The notes under the pieces were generated by a model. It saw only the letters and a list, made by a program, of their open reading frames with translations, did no database searches and was not told the origin of the DNA. A stretch of DNA of 64,000 bases. Source: Mactromeris polynyma. Its lineage: Eukaryota > Mollusca > Bivalvia > Venerida > Mactridae. The stretch is from contig JASFXZ010000032.1 in NCBI GenBank assembly GCA_032209605.1, forward strand, positions 5,147,722 through 5,211,721, in the 5' to 3' direction. This document shows, one piece after another, positions 1-11,836 of this stretch; within the stretch, counting starts at the first letter, position 1; each line of letters starts with the position of its first letter. The position numbers were made by a program, and so were the translations under genes.

Positions 1-2159
1 ATCCCTTGCGTCTTCGCATATTCTCCTCTGTAAAATCTACAGCGAAGAATTTGGATCTCTTATCGAGCCAAGCAATCTAATATAGCATACTACATTCAAA
101 ACAAAATTGTGATGATCTGTAGGTGATATTTGTTTTATATATGTTTTGTATCCTTCCTTTAAAGCATGCATGGTAAAAATCACATTTATACTAACATATT
201 GAACTTTTTAATATCATTTATATTACGTGATTCAGTACAGTAAATATGCTCAATAAAAGATGAGCTATGTTGCGTTACTCTAGTTGGATGTTGTATCATT
301 TGCGTAAGTCCGAATTTGAGGACAACACTAGCCACGTTGCTGTTTTTTAAATCCATTATTTGGATCGTAACTTAATGAGCTATGTCCTTTACCAAACTAT
401 CCCTCTCCCCATGCTAACAGGTGAAATGAAACAGTTGGAGACTTATATTTGGTCATTTTACATTAATTGGCTCGCCCCACTGCACGGAATTACGTTGTCG
501 TTGGGCACTTTACTATATCGTTATGTGTCCTTATATGAAGTTGTGTCGGTATCGACGAATAATCTTTTTAAACACCAAACTTTACTTATTTTATATTGGG
601 TTTTAAGCCATTTTCCAATTGTTTCCGTTATACACGGTGATTAGTTTCCCCGGGATTAATTATCTAACAAATTAACTCTTCTGCAAGCAACTGATAACTA
701 CCCCTAATGAATTAAGGTGAAGGACATATTGCGGAAGGACTTGACAAGCTAGGACCTCCCGGATGACGGTCCAAACCTCTAATTGATCTAATCGGGCTGA
801 GCAAAATTCCATAAGAACTTGCTGCTAAAAAGATACAACAAAGCGTCTTGTAAATAATGTCGAATCCAAAGTGTAATGATCTACCGTCTTAAAATCTTAG
901 TCTGAGATTCAGTCTTAGAACGTTTGTGAATGTGGGCCCAGTTCCCTATGAAAAAACAGCCTGTGGGATTTGAAAGTAAGGAATTGTCTGGCTGAATCCC
1001 AATATTCGCCATTGACCGATTTTTCGTGTTCCTCCAAACATGACTTTATGTCTATCCAAAAAAATAATCATGGATAATTCAAGGGGACAACAAGGGGATA
1101 AATGGATGGAGTACACCTTTGTATGGCAATTGTGTTAGATTGTGTTTTTGGAGTTGGCTGTGACATTTGTACGAACTGTGTGGCATTGACTGCTTGACGT
1201 TATTATTAATTTTGAATGAAGTTAGTTTAATGTAAAATCTGGAATAGAAGACTGGTAGAACATTAGGCCTTACTTAATTGTCTTATGTATGTGGCTTTCC
1301 CTGTAGTTACGTATTCTCTCTCTTTTCTTTTACACTAATACAACCAAAACTATTATAATTTAACCTCTGAATAAAAGTGTTATATTACATTATCAGGGTT
1401 TTCATTAGGATTTTCGGCTAGGGGTCTTTGGACCCTCGTGCTTTATAAATTTGGGAGTCCTAAGTAAATTTGTCGGGTCCCAGATATGCAGTTCATGAAC
1501 AGTAAGTTTAAAATGGGAGTCCCGAAAAAGAAAATGGAGTCAGGGACTCAATATTTCTGCGTCAGGGAAATCCCTGCATTATGAGAATCAAAGTATCATA
1601 CAAACTGATACACATTTATTTTTTCTGAATGTTCAAAACAGTTCTAAATACATTTTTCTTGCAATTCTCGTCTGCACGATAGTGTAACAAATTACAGATC
1701 AAATGTGCAGCGACACAGAAATATAAAACAGTCGCTCACCATATTAATACGAACACAATATTAGAGGTCATTTAATAAGAATATAAGTATGTTTTAGTAA
1801 AGAAAGTCTGACATACAATGTATGTGTATATATATATAAAAGCAACAATTATTCTACAACATCGACATTTTCAACGAGATATCATGGCTGTAGAAACAAT
1901 ATCTAGGAACAGATTATCCATAAATATTCTCCATTCAATAAATTTACTTCTAGAAGTGTGCAAAATATACATTTAGAACTTTCGAATAAGGTTATATAAT
2001 AACAAACTCAGACGATAGCCAATATTGATGACGACACTAAAACCAATTGTCCAAGTTAGCAAAATATACACGTAAGAACTCTAGATTTAGATTATGTTTA
2101 CAAAAACACAGACGATAACCAATATTGATGGCGTCACTAAAACCAATAAGAATACTAAA
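1..2159. other. Gene-free stretch with repeat fragments
   Basis: I see no convincing exon here. The open frame at 360-644 has no recognisable domain. Around 1265-1330 there is a short piece of the interspersed family called R1 below (the 'ttatgtatgtggctttccctgtag' type end, in reverse). At 1395-1580 a segment starts with 'cagggttttcattagg' and ends with 'tcagggaaatccctg', so it may be another nonautonomous element, but I cannot define its ends. At 1980-2200 a phrase 'acgatagccaatattgatga' recurs three times, the last copy overlapping the end of the LU gene. Confidence 0.5.
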
Positions 2160-2381
2160 TTAGATTATGAGTACAAAAGCACAGACGATAGCCAATATTG
2201 ATGACATCATACTCGTAGCGGAGTTGGTACCAGAAAGAAGTCTGCTGTTACATAAGTCTGATTCGCAACACCTTGTCCTCGCATTTGAGCCGGTTGTCAC
2301 CCCTCCCTCTTGTAAATACTCACAATTCACTTTACATCCAACTTCGTAGATGGCAGAAGACCCATTTGAAATGACAGTTTC
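2160..2381 (-). CDS. Exon: C-terminal half of LU domain and GPI tail
   Basis: A 222-bp terminal exon after acceptor atgttag, phase 0. It has cysteines in GCKVNC and the family-defining CCESDLCN, then a Ser/Thr/Asn spacer suitable for GPI attachment, then a hydrophobic end (SILAIVCAFVLII). Confidence 0.82.
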   Translation of the reverse strand, partial: ETVISNGSSAIYEVGCKVNCEYLQEGGVTTGSNARTRCCESDLCNSRLLSGTNSATSMMSSILAIVCAFVLII

Positions 2382-3757
2382 CTAACATAAAAATCAAAGA
2401 TTTAAAATAAATACATCATGCTTGTCAAAAAAAGTGTGCGTACATGAAAAATTCAATGAATATGTTGGCACAAAGGGCCCGTCATAAAATAGATGTCATA
2501 ATGATTTGTTACCTGTCGTAGTGATTTGTGAGGAGAGGTCCTGCTTAAGCGAATGTGAAATTTCCTCAGATTCTCTTTCTGAGTTTATTTTAATTCTGTC
2601 TTAAAATAACTATCGATGATTCAGAAAAAAGCAGATTGGATTGCTGACAAGCTTTTTAATTCCAAAAGATGAATGATGAGTACTTACAAAACAGCTCTCG
2701 CCTTCAGCAAGCGCACATTTGTCTGTAGTGGTTGTATTGATGCAGGTATAAGCATTCTGGCCAAAAGAGTTGACGGCACACGTCCCATAGTAACATAGTA
2801 CAAGAGCCTAAAAGAAAATCATATGAATTAAACTAGATTACCATTATTGAAATACATAATTAAGGAAAGACAAAAGGAAAGAGGTAATAAACAAGGAATT
2901 AATCGGGTGGACGCATTCCCAAGAAAACTCACACACTCCTTTGCCAAGTTTCTTGATACCAGTGTTCTGTTTCTTTCCTCAAATGTATGAAATAGCGAAT
3001 TATGGTTAAGTCAAGAATGGGGCACGTGGATTTATGACCAAATTGGTATTATAAAAAGCCAAAGGACCATTCCCGGTAATGTTTTTACTTATGAATAAAA
3101 TAATTCCAATATTACTATTCGGGGAAACATTTGAGACTCATACCGCTATATTAGGCGTTGCATACACTGCACTAGGCGTGGTATGTTCTAGCTGACCGGC
3201 AGTAGTACTAGATGCAGTAACGTTGCTATATTCCTGCCGACCGGCAATAATATTCATTACTCCTTCAGGCATGGTATGTTCCTGCGGACCAGCGGTAGTA
3301 TGAGTTGCACTAGGCCTGGTCGGTTCCTGCATACCGGCAGTAGTATGAGTTGCACTAGGCCTGGTCGGTTCCTGCATACCGGCAGTAGTATGAGTTGCAC
3401 TAGGCGTGATATGTTCTAGCTGACCGGCAGTAGTACTAGATGCAGAAACGGTGCTATATTCCAGCCGATCGGCAATATTATCTAATACTCGTTTAGGCGT
3501 AGTATGTTTCTGCGGACCGGCGGTAGTATGATCTGCACTAGGCGTGGTATGTTCCTGCGGACCGGCAGTAGGAGTAGCTGCACTAGGTGTGGTCGGTTCC
3601 TGCATACCGGCAGTAGTATGAGTTGCACTAGTCGTGGTATGTTCGTGCGGACCGGCATTAGTATGAGTTGCACAAGGCAAGGTTATTTCCTGTGAACCGG
3701 CACTTGATCGGGTATTACTAAACCATGTTGTTGGTGTTGTTAAGAACGTTTTCGTAC
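2160..3757 (-). CDS. GPI-anchored mucin-like LU-domain (Ly6/uPAR) protein, 3' part
   Basis: Three minus-strand exons join in phase: 3757-3144, 2807-2688 and 2381-2160. The first encodes about 204 residues of Thr/Ser/Pro-rich 15-residue repeats, a mucin-like stalk expected to be O-glycosylated. The second and third encode one LU (three-finger) domain. It opens with the LCYYGTC form of the family signature, has ten cysteines in all, and closes with the hallmark CCESDLCN. The last 24 residues are a small spacer plus a hydrophobic tail ending at TAA 2160-2162, typical of a GPI-anchor signal, so the protein is probably on the outer cell surface. Acceptors and donors are canonical (cttttag, gtaagt). 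The 5' exon with the signal peptide was not found; it must end with one leftover base. The domain calls follow known family signatures; ligand and role are unknown. Confidence 0.8.
2688..2807 (-). CDS. Exon: N-terminal half of LU domain
   Basis: A 120-bp phase-0 exon between acceptor cttttag and donor gtaagt. It starts ALVLCYYGTC and ends GESCF, giving five of the ten cysteines of the three-finger fold. Confidence 0.8.
3144..3720 (-). repeat. 45-bp coding minisatellite
   Basis: In-frame tandem repeat inside the mucin-like exon. The unit is 45 bp, with about twelve degenerate copies and a longer two-unit repeat. Because 45 is divisible by three, copy-number change alters stalk length without breaking the frame. 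Confidence 0.8.
3144..3757 (-). CDS. Exon: Thr/Pro-rich mucin-like stalk
   Basis: This 614-bp exon begins after acceptor tttttag with two bases that complete a codon, and ends at donor GCG|gtatga in phase 0. It is built from about twelve 15-residue units resembling HTTAGMQEPTRPSAT. Two units are identical in protein, and a larger two-unit block (variants of GRQEYSNVTASSTTAGQLEH) occurs twice, showing growth by unequal duplication. Reading continues past the donor only to a nearby stop. Confidence 0.75.
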
Positions 3758-4059
3758 CTAAAAAGTTAGAATTCAAAATTAATTATATCAAATGCACAAA
3801 TTTATTGACCCTTGACACTTTACTGGTGGTTGTATAAAATTTGGTTGACTTGCAATATATTTCTATATTATATTTTTAACTATGTTCATTCATATTTCAT
3901 CTCAAATGCTAGACTTAGTATTTGTAATCATCCTGATTAATCTTCGAATTTGAATGACACTAATGTCCAAATGCAATGATGAGACTACGGAACGGAAGTT
4001 TATATCATTCTATGGTTTAGCATCTTGATCAATTACATGACTTTTTTAAAAGAACTTAC

Positions 4060-5040
4060 CATCCCGCATGCAACTCAGTCGGGATTTCGCAGACAACATT
4101 CTTGTCAAACGGCTTAAGTTCATTTAAATGATAAATGGGCTAGACATATAGATTCTGGCAATTAAGTAGGTACTTTATACTTAGATCTCAGAAAAGCCTT
4201 TGATCTTGTGAATCATAAATTGTTGCTGCAAAACCTTACGTTATATATTTTTTCTAACCTGACTCTGAAATGGTATACATTCTATCTTGAGAATAGAAAG
4301 CAAATGGTAAAAATAGGAAATTTTAGTTCATCTCTACAAACTGTTATGTCAGGAGTACCTCAGGGTTCCATTTTTGGGCCCTTATTATTTCTGATTTTCA
4401 TTAATGACCTGCCATTACATTTCACTCAAACAGATATGTATGCTGATGCCACAACTCTCTATAGTATGGAAAATATGTCGAACAAATTGAACTGTCTCTT
4501 CAAAATGACCTCAATGTGATAAATGGTTTGACTTAAATAAAATGAAGTTAAATCCTCCTGTATGTTATTAGGTACCGTGCGCACCACAAACACTTATTGA
4601 AATTTAAATAATTATACTAATAAATAAACAACCTATTTACTGTGTAAGTTCACAGAAAGTTCTGGGTATAGTAATTGACACAAACTTGAAATTGGACCAA
4701 CAAATAAATTCCGTCCATAACAAACTTAATTCTAAATTATTTCTTTTCCGTAGAACTAAATCTTTTTTAAATCTTGAAATGAGAAAAATGTTCTATAATG
4801 CATATTTGTTCCCCTTTTTGATTATGGTGCTGTTTTGTGGAATTCATACTCGATGAAAAATATCAATAAAGTAATCAATGTTCAAAAGCGGTATTTGACA
4901 AATCATTTAATTATGAAGCTTATAATATATTTAATGAACTAAAATGGATGCCCTTTGTGTATAGGTGTAAGTACCATATAGCTGTTCTGCACCCAATTCT
5001 GCAAACATCTTTAAAAACAGAATTATTATTATTATGAAAT
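4060..5040 (+). pseudogene. Non-LTR retrotransposon reverse transcriptase fragment
   Basis: Reading across several frames gives the order of a LINE-type reverse transcriptase. First comes a TQSGFRRQHSC segment near 4075, then LYLDLRKAFDLVNHKLL near 4175-4225, GVPQGSIFGPLLFLIFINDL near 4350-4410, and the active-site region near 4437. There the usual YADD has become YADA, so a catalytic aspartate is lost. Downstream VLGIVIDTNLKLDQQI and a terminal stretch near 4930-5000 are also family-typical. Stops and frame changes show that it is inactive. It lies upstream of the minus-strand LU exons, possibly in their first intron. Confidence 0.85.
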
Positions 5041-5379
5041 CCAACGACATGCCGATTTATCTGTATGAAACCCGAAGGTAACATATAAGGGAGCACCATT
5101 CACAGTTGAAACACACATACACAAGCAATTCTTAGTCAGTGTATGTGTATATGCTGGAAATACATGACCGTAAAGCGGTTAAGTGTGAGGTTAGTTGGCT
5201 GTTAAATCGATTTACCCACCCCCAGTATTATTACTGACAGTTCCAGGGCTGTGAATAGCAAGGTGGTAATTATTTTTATTTTTACATATATGTGCTGTTC
5301 CTTTACTTGGTGTCATATTCAGGTTCTTTATTGTCTTGTCCTGAGGTGTATTCCTTCCATTCAATTCCATCCCCCTTTT

Positions 5380-5560
5380 GACCCGTCCATTCTCCATGGT
5401 AGTTTTTTAAGTCAGCCAGACAAGTCCGTGCTTCCCCATTCCCACACTTGCTTACCCTTGCACCTTATCGATACCCACTGTTTCATAGGCTGTTGTTTTC
5501 TTGGGGTCTCTGTGGGAAGGCATTGTCTTTTGTATTAGGTCTTCCCTGTAACAACTTAAT
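5380..5560 (-). repeat. Interspersed repeat R1, copy
   Basis: Member of the commonest short repeat of this window (see 42090-42320). It carries the reverse-orientation order: 'gccagacaagtccgtgcttcc', a 'gttttcttggggtctctgtggg' block, then 'cttccctgtaacaactta'. Confidence 0.65.
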
Positions 5561-5829
5561 CTTTCTTAAATATTGATATTTACATCCGCAATATATTGAT
5601 AAATAGTTCAAGTTGTAGAATGCACCCTTTTAAAACTATAATATGCGTAAGTCAGATCTATAAAATTTAAGCTTGAATGATAAATTGTAATAATTGGTCC
5701 TTAATAATACTCTTAAACAAATGGAAGTTAGTTATCGAAATATGTTGAAATCTTTCCCCTGTGCAATTCTTTCACTTTATATTGTGGTCATGTTATTTTC
5801 TGCCCAGTTTCGGCCTATTGTCCTGTGAT

Positions 5830-6045
5830 CTTTTCCATTCAATAATCCCCTCACTGTTTGTCCTTTTTGACTCTCCTAGTTATTCCTTTTGATCGCCCAG
5901 GCCATACATTGAGCCTCTATTCCATTACGTGTTTACCCTTGAGCCTTATGTTTTATGGATTGTTGTTTTTCCGGAGGTCTGTGAGGGGGAGGTACTGTCT
6001 TATGTATAGGGCGTTCCCTGTAACAACTTATTCTCTCTCTTTTGA
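5830..6045 (-). repeat. Interspersed repeat R1, copy
   Basis: Same block order as the other reverse copies: 'tccattcaataatcccc', a Cys-rich-looking middle frame that is not a gene, 'ttccggaggtctgtgag', 'gcgttccctgtaacaac', ending in 'ttctctctctttt'. Confidence 0.7.
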
Positions 6046-6325
6046 TTCAAATGCCACTCGAAAAGCATGTGGTGACATGAACAAAATAAACATACATCTA
6101 TTCATATTTCGTTCTAATCTGTTTTTATGAAAAGACAATCGATATGTATTGCCATGTAGCTAATTTTAGATCTTATTTTTATGTATGATCTATGCACACC
6201 CGATGCCTTAAACAAGCAACTGAATTACAAAGGATTAAGTTTGTACTGTATGGCTGCATTGTGCACTATTATGACACCCTTAGTGTATATACGTACATAA
6301 CAAAGCGCAAAAAGGGTGTTGCAAT

Positions 6326-6590
6326 AGCTAATTAAAGATGTATCTGGCTCATCTGAACATAAAATGTTTGAATTGGCTTCATTCAGTAACTCTAATAAGA
6401 ACCATTGCAATGTATAACCGACTGAAAATATATTTTTTTACCAGAAAACTAACAAACAAAATTGGTAAAAGAGCCTGATTGGAAGTTTAAAAAAAACTAT
6501 GATGATTTATTTCTTCAATAAATACGGATCAATACATTATGAGTTCATTCTTTGTTAATGCATGTTTATTTCTGTTAAAAAACGAATTAC
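6326..6590 (+). repeat. Block shared with chitin synthase intron 1
   Basis: Starts 'aaagatgtatctggctcatc' and runs through 'aagaaccattgcaatgtata' to 'aatacattatgagttcat'. It matches intron 1 of copy A (27925-28185) and copy B (54900-55160) in order and orientation. It is either an interspersed element that landed in all three places or a remnant of a further chitin synthase unit. No adjoining exon is visible here. Confidence 0.7.
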
Positions 6591-7282
6591 TTGTATTCGA
6601 TGGACGAATCTGTATTCCAAAAACCAAAACACCTGCAAAATAAACAAAACACTAAAAGCATACGTTGTAGACCTAAATTAACATATTAATTGTAGTTTTG
6701 TACAAGTTAACGAAATATCCTTTAGATATTAGATATTATGGTGGATACAATTATAATTTTCTACACTACTAGGTTTGAAAATAATATTACCACAATGGAA
6801 GAACATATTATTCTAGATCATAAGACTTCAGCACTCAGATTAAAAAACGTAATCAAGACACTGTAGGAAAACAATTATTTTAAAAATCACTAAATTCACA
6901 TTGCACTCATTGAAACATATAAATTGTAGTTGGTTAAGTAATTGGATAATATATATTGTACAAGAAAAAATAGTTTTAATGCAAATAAACTCGTATTTAT
7001 TTGAGAAACAATCATGAGTTTGTCTTAATCTTTTACCAAAATTTACATTTTTTAAGATTGCAGAATCCTTATGGGTGCCGTTTAGCTCGTGACTGAAAAA
7101 TTGAGCATGCAAAAGTTTCATGCCTCCGTCAGATGAGACCTACGAGTGGTCCCGGCATTGTAAGACGTTTTGAACCGTACGGGCATATATTCACGGGCAA
7201 GACCTGAATTTCATGTGATCGAGGCATAACCTAAGTCTCCGTACGTTGAAGCACTGCTCCGTGAATGCGCTACTATCTCTAT

Positions 7283-7437
7283 CAGGGCCGTAAATTACAT
7301 GGAGGCATGTAGGCAGTTGCCTCCTATTGCGGGCTGAAAAAAAATCATTTTTTGTCTAAAAAGGGTCCAAAATTTTGTTCGACTCGCTCCGCTCGGCGGG
7401 GTGCCTCCTCTTCCAGGGGAGGCAATTTACGGCCCTG
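7283..7437. mobile_element. 155-bp hAT-like MITE
   Basis: Terminal inverted repeats: 'cagggccgtaaatt' at the left and its complement 'aatttacggccctg' at the right; the inversion continues imperfectly inward (ggaggca/tgcctcc). The flanks carry the same five bases, 'tctat', directly before and after. The CAGGG ends resemble hAT-superfamily termini, although that group normally makes 8-bp target duplications, so the superfamily is inference. It has no coding capacity. Confidence 0.75.
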
Positions 7438-7505
7438 TCTATAGTTAGTATTACCCTATCACAAAATCAAGAATAAAATGAAAACCGCTCCCCGTTTTGA
7501 AATGT

Positions 7506-7677
7506 AATATCAGAGGTGGAGGACGAATTTAAAATAATAAAATATAAATAACGATTTAGAACAGAAAACTCGCCCTTCCGCAAGCAACTGACAACTTTCA
7601 GCTTACCACATGAATATCAAAGGTGGAGGAAAAATTTAAAATAATAAACTATAGATAACGATTTAGAACAGAAAAAT
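7506..7677. repeat. Two-copy direct repeat, about 105-bp period
   Basis: 'aatttaaaataataaa' followed by 'ataacgatttagaacagaaa' occurs twice, about 105 bases apart, each preceded by an 'aggtggagga' phrase. It appears to be a local duplication with no gene. Confidence 0.6.
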
Positions 7678-8215
7678 GAATAACACAACGGTAATTATTT
7701 AGAATGTCAATCCCAACAGATTTTTTCCTAGTAATATGGGCAATTTCTAATTAAATACAATGTACTAAAACAAAATAATAAAATAACAATCAATCGCATT
7801 ATAGCAGAAGAAGAATAAAAAAACAGCTTTTACAATAATAATCCTTGAAATGAATGCGAAAGAAATTTATAAGACAATCTTACTTTATTTTAATTGTTTA
7901 CGTACATGAGTAAAGAATGATGCCACTCCGTGTCTCCATCTTAGTCGTAGAAGTTGATTGTATAACCAGTAAAAGAAAGTAAATGATTAAACTATATTCA
8001 TCTGATTGACGAAGGTCGGTTACTACGAAACAGAAAAATGACATTTGAGTGGACACAACGACCACGCCCATGAACACGCTGATACATCGTGTGTGGCGAG
8101 AAAACCAGTAAAGTAATTGACATTAGGTCTAGACCACTTAACGTTATTGATTCTATGTCATTCTTAGGTAGAACTGATATGTTAAATTATTACTTCATTG
8201 CAACGCTTTTATAGA

Positions 8216-8720
8216 CAGTTTAAAACAATGCTAAATCCGGAAAGGTATCAATGGACTTGCCTTATATGCTGAAAAGGGTATTTTCAAATTTTCGTTGCTC
8301 AAGCCACGACATGCTTATTGAAAAGGAAGCCAAATTAATATAGATAGAGAGTTCAGATTTTGTCGGTTTTGCTTATTCATAATATTTATACTATAGAAGA
8401 TGAACTTCACTTTCTATTGGTATGCCCACTGTATGACAATTTAAGGGCTGAGTATTCGAGTGAACTGTGTGCTGATAATATTATATGTCAACAGTTATTT
8501 ATCGAATTGTGTCAGATTATAATAACAACAAGGCATATTTTGTCATTTCCAAGTTTATTGTGAAGGTATTTACCGAAAGAAAAGACTATCTCTGTTTACA
8601 AACATAACTTCTAGTATACACCGAAATGACTATGCTATGTCATTTGTATTTTGGGCTGGATGCCTTGTATTACAATAACATCTATGTTTTGTTATGCTAT
8701 GTTTTATGTAGACTTTATGC
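8216..8720 (+). pseudogene. Non-LTR retrotransposon 3' end fragment
   Basis: Read in two frames, 8270-8470 gives LRCSSHDMLIEKGS, then a FRFCRFC segment, then EDELHFLLVCPLYDNLR. This is the conserved Cys/His segment at the C-terminus of many invertebrate LINE polymerases. A frameshift or lost codon separates the parts. The following 'tgtattttgggctggatgcc' stretch is probably its 3' tail. It is separate from the RT fragment at 4.1-5.0 kb, though it could be the same family. Confidence 0.75.
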
Positions 8721-8729
8721 CTAAATTTT

Positions 8730-9730
8730 GCATATTCAATTCAAGGGGCTAAAGCCGATTGTTTGTGCAGTTAATTAATAAATTGAAAATGGAAGATTTT
8801 ATATGACTTGCTAGTAATTAAGGATACCGCCAGTCAGGTTTTTATTCAACCAACCATTGATTATCTTTTACCATCACACCGGATACTAATACATTGTATA
8901 ATTTGTCAACCATATTTGAATAGTTGGATTGTCAGTGGTTTTTGTATTTTGGAATTTGATAGTATTGGCTTTTGTTCTACCTAATCACTCATTATATGTT
9001 GTTATCTTTCGCCAGGTTGTATGTTGTTGAGTTCTATGGTGCACCAGTGTTGTTTATCGGATAGGCTATCCTCATATTTTGTCATCAAAACATAAACATC
9101 ATGAACACATAGAAAGGAGGAATTATCCCAACACAAATCCCAACACATCAGCAAACAAACCACTGTGAGTTTAAAATGCGGAAAGGCAAAGGCCTGCGAT
9201 GATAAGACGATAAAGAATTGTCTTGTAGCAATATTTCTTCGGTGCACGACGTGAGAACTAAGGGGAACTAAGGGGAACAACAAAGGGGATTATTAGATGG
9301 AATACATCACGGAATATGTAAATAAAATCAGTAATAATAGGCCGACAGGGGTAGAAAAGAACATGAATATATTATCAGGTGAAAGAATTGCATAAGGGGT
9401 AAAGGGAACTTAACATTAACATATATAGAAATAATAACCATACAGTGATTTACAGCCTTGGAACTGTTAGTAAAATAACTGGGAATTTAAATCGATCTAA
9501 CAGCTAGCTAACTTCATACATACTTGCTATATGGTCATTCACTTCTAGCATATATATCTTCTCACAATCCGACTAAGTCGGCAGCAACTTTTCTATAAAA
9601 GCCATCAACCATTCTTCAGCTTAAATAATGGGTAAAAAGAACTTTAAAAACTAGACTAAACGTAACACATATAATTCCATATATGGAGAAGTGTTCGAAG
9701 CAAATGAACGTCCACATTAAAGAGACATAT
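8730..9730. other. No gene recognised
   Basis: The longest frame (9002-9283, minus) shows no domain, splice signal or relative elsewhere in the window. Around 9240-9310 a phrase 'aactaaggggaacaacaaag' and 'ggaatacatcacggaa' looks like the tail of R1. Confidence 0.4.
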
Positions 9731-9734
9731 ATTT

Positions 9735-9985
9735 TTTCGGAGCAGCCGTACTAACATGGTTTTGCTAGGCAATTTCTCTTCAACCGAACAACGTTTGTAA
9801 CCTCGATTAAGGGTACGTTAATTACCGTAATACACAGAATTTCGGTGAATTTACCGAAATACACTGAATTTTGGTGAATTTACCGAAATACATTTTGGAT
9901 CTGAAGTGACCAGCAAGCGTAACATCTCGGCATTTGTTTATGTTGCGCCGACCATCTTTTTTCAAGATATTTCTTGTTTAAAACT
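9735..9985 (+). repeat. Interspersed repeat R2, copy
   Basis: R2 signature in order: 'gcagccgtactaacatggtt', 'cttcaaccgaacaacgtttg', a run of small palindromes 'ttaccgaaatacactgaatt', then 'gcgccgaccatctttttt' and the end 'caagatatttcttgttt'. Other copies lie at about 18.25, 37.0, 47.75, 54.05 and 60.57 kb. No coding capacity. Confidence 0.75.
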
Positions 9986-11836
9986 GCCATCAATATAGGA
10001 ATATCTCGCTGCCGTTAAATGATGTAATGATATATACAGGGACGATATGAAGTCATTAAAGAAAGAGAAGCTGGAAATGAAGAATTAAGTTGGTACAGGT
10101 ATCGTATTATTCAAGACACAATGCAGCCTCAAGGAAACATAAACGAAACATTAAGGACTGATGTGGGGTAATGTAAATATCTATCGGAATTGCGAAAATA
10201 AGGAATTGTCTGACTGACCATCAAAAACAAACGTGGATCAATTTAAGGGACAACAAGGAGGGATTGAATGGATGGAATTAACCAGAGGACAAGCTTAAAG
10301 AAGCCTGTGATCATGGGCCGAAATGAAAACGAATTTTTTTTTTAATTAGTCAAAATGTTATATATTTTTCCTTTTTGGGTCATAAAGTTTTAGTAATGAC
10401 TGTTTCATTTGGAATAAAAATATTCAGGTTACTCTTTATTATTTGTATTTCATGTAGTTTATCCAGTCACCCATATTGAAATCGTCTTGAAATTTCATAA
10501 AAATCACAAGAGAGAATCATAAATGACCGTAACAAAAGAAATATGAGAGCTTCTAACACAGCTTAACAAGAGTATAAATCAAGTTACATTATATCAGTGC
10601 TTTTTACTGAATAAATACGAGGTGATACAATTCTTATTATACACGAAGAGATATAAAGCACAAAACAAAAATATGTTTCAAGAAGAATTAATTGTTTTTA
10701 TGTCTTTATTCAAGTCATTCGCATTTCTTTACGCACATATACACACACATATTAAATTTCTGTTGATCAAATAATTTCAACATCGATGAGCATGTTTTGT
10801 ATGGTTTCAGTCATTATAACACGTCACTGATAAAACGCTTACGTTGCTATGGTGATTGAACATGGGTCGTATTTTGTCGTTCTCATATTCAGTTTTATGA
10901 GTGACAATTGTTAAGGGGGAGATTTTTAAGGAAACTATAGTCGTAATGCATTATACTAACTCGGCATACAATCTTTAACCACGAAACGCTAGTATCTCAC
11001 GTAGCTGATTGTCTTAGTTATACATCTAGAACGTCTTACAGTTTTTGGCACCCACCAAGTTAGGGCTCTTACATTTATCCTTAATTTTGTGTCGCTCATA
11101 TCACAAAAAGTATGTGACCAGGAGTAATGGCAGTGCCCAGTAAATGCAAAGGTATGGCCCTTGATGTCGTTAAAATATAGCCTACAGAGTATGCAATCTT
11201 GTGTCGCGCATATCTCCAATACATAAGAGCCAGAGTCATAAAACTTAACAGGAAGGCTCACCAACTTGTAGTGTTGTGCACCTGGGGTTTCATGTATGAT
11301 TACACCCAGTATGTGCAAAGTTATTGTTTACTTATCACTATAATCAGTACAGTTGTTCACTTGGTATTTTTGATACACATTCACAAACTAACTATGAACA
11401 GAACAATGACATTTGCTTGTGTGACAAAGGCTGCAAGTGGGGGCATCTGTGTCCTATGGACACATTTCTAGTTAAATTGTCTCCTTTTCTTTTTTGGTGA
11501 CTGTTCCCTTTGTATATGTCATTTACTGCTGGATTTCTTCGTTGAAAGGTACTTACTCGACATTAAACATTTCAAAACTATCCCAGATTAAAAGAGAGAA
11601 TTGGTTGCTACAGGGAGCGTCATATTGGCTAAGTCGAAACTATTATGTAATTAATATTAAATATACATAATTGTTCACAATGGTTTCAATGAGCCATTCA
11701 CGTAAAGGTGCAAGGTGTTTGTTAAGTTGCAGAGTCTAACCGTTTATTTATACACACTGTATAAACTACAATATTCAAAACAAATTCTAGTTGTCTCCGT
11801 TAAATGGATCAATTGTTATCACTACAACTATGATAC

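Noticed and set aside
3504..3695. Plus-strand frame opposite the mucin repeats
   Set aside because: It is the mirror of the 45-bp repeat; the minus strand has exon limits and joins to the LU domain.
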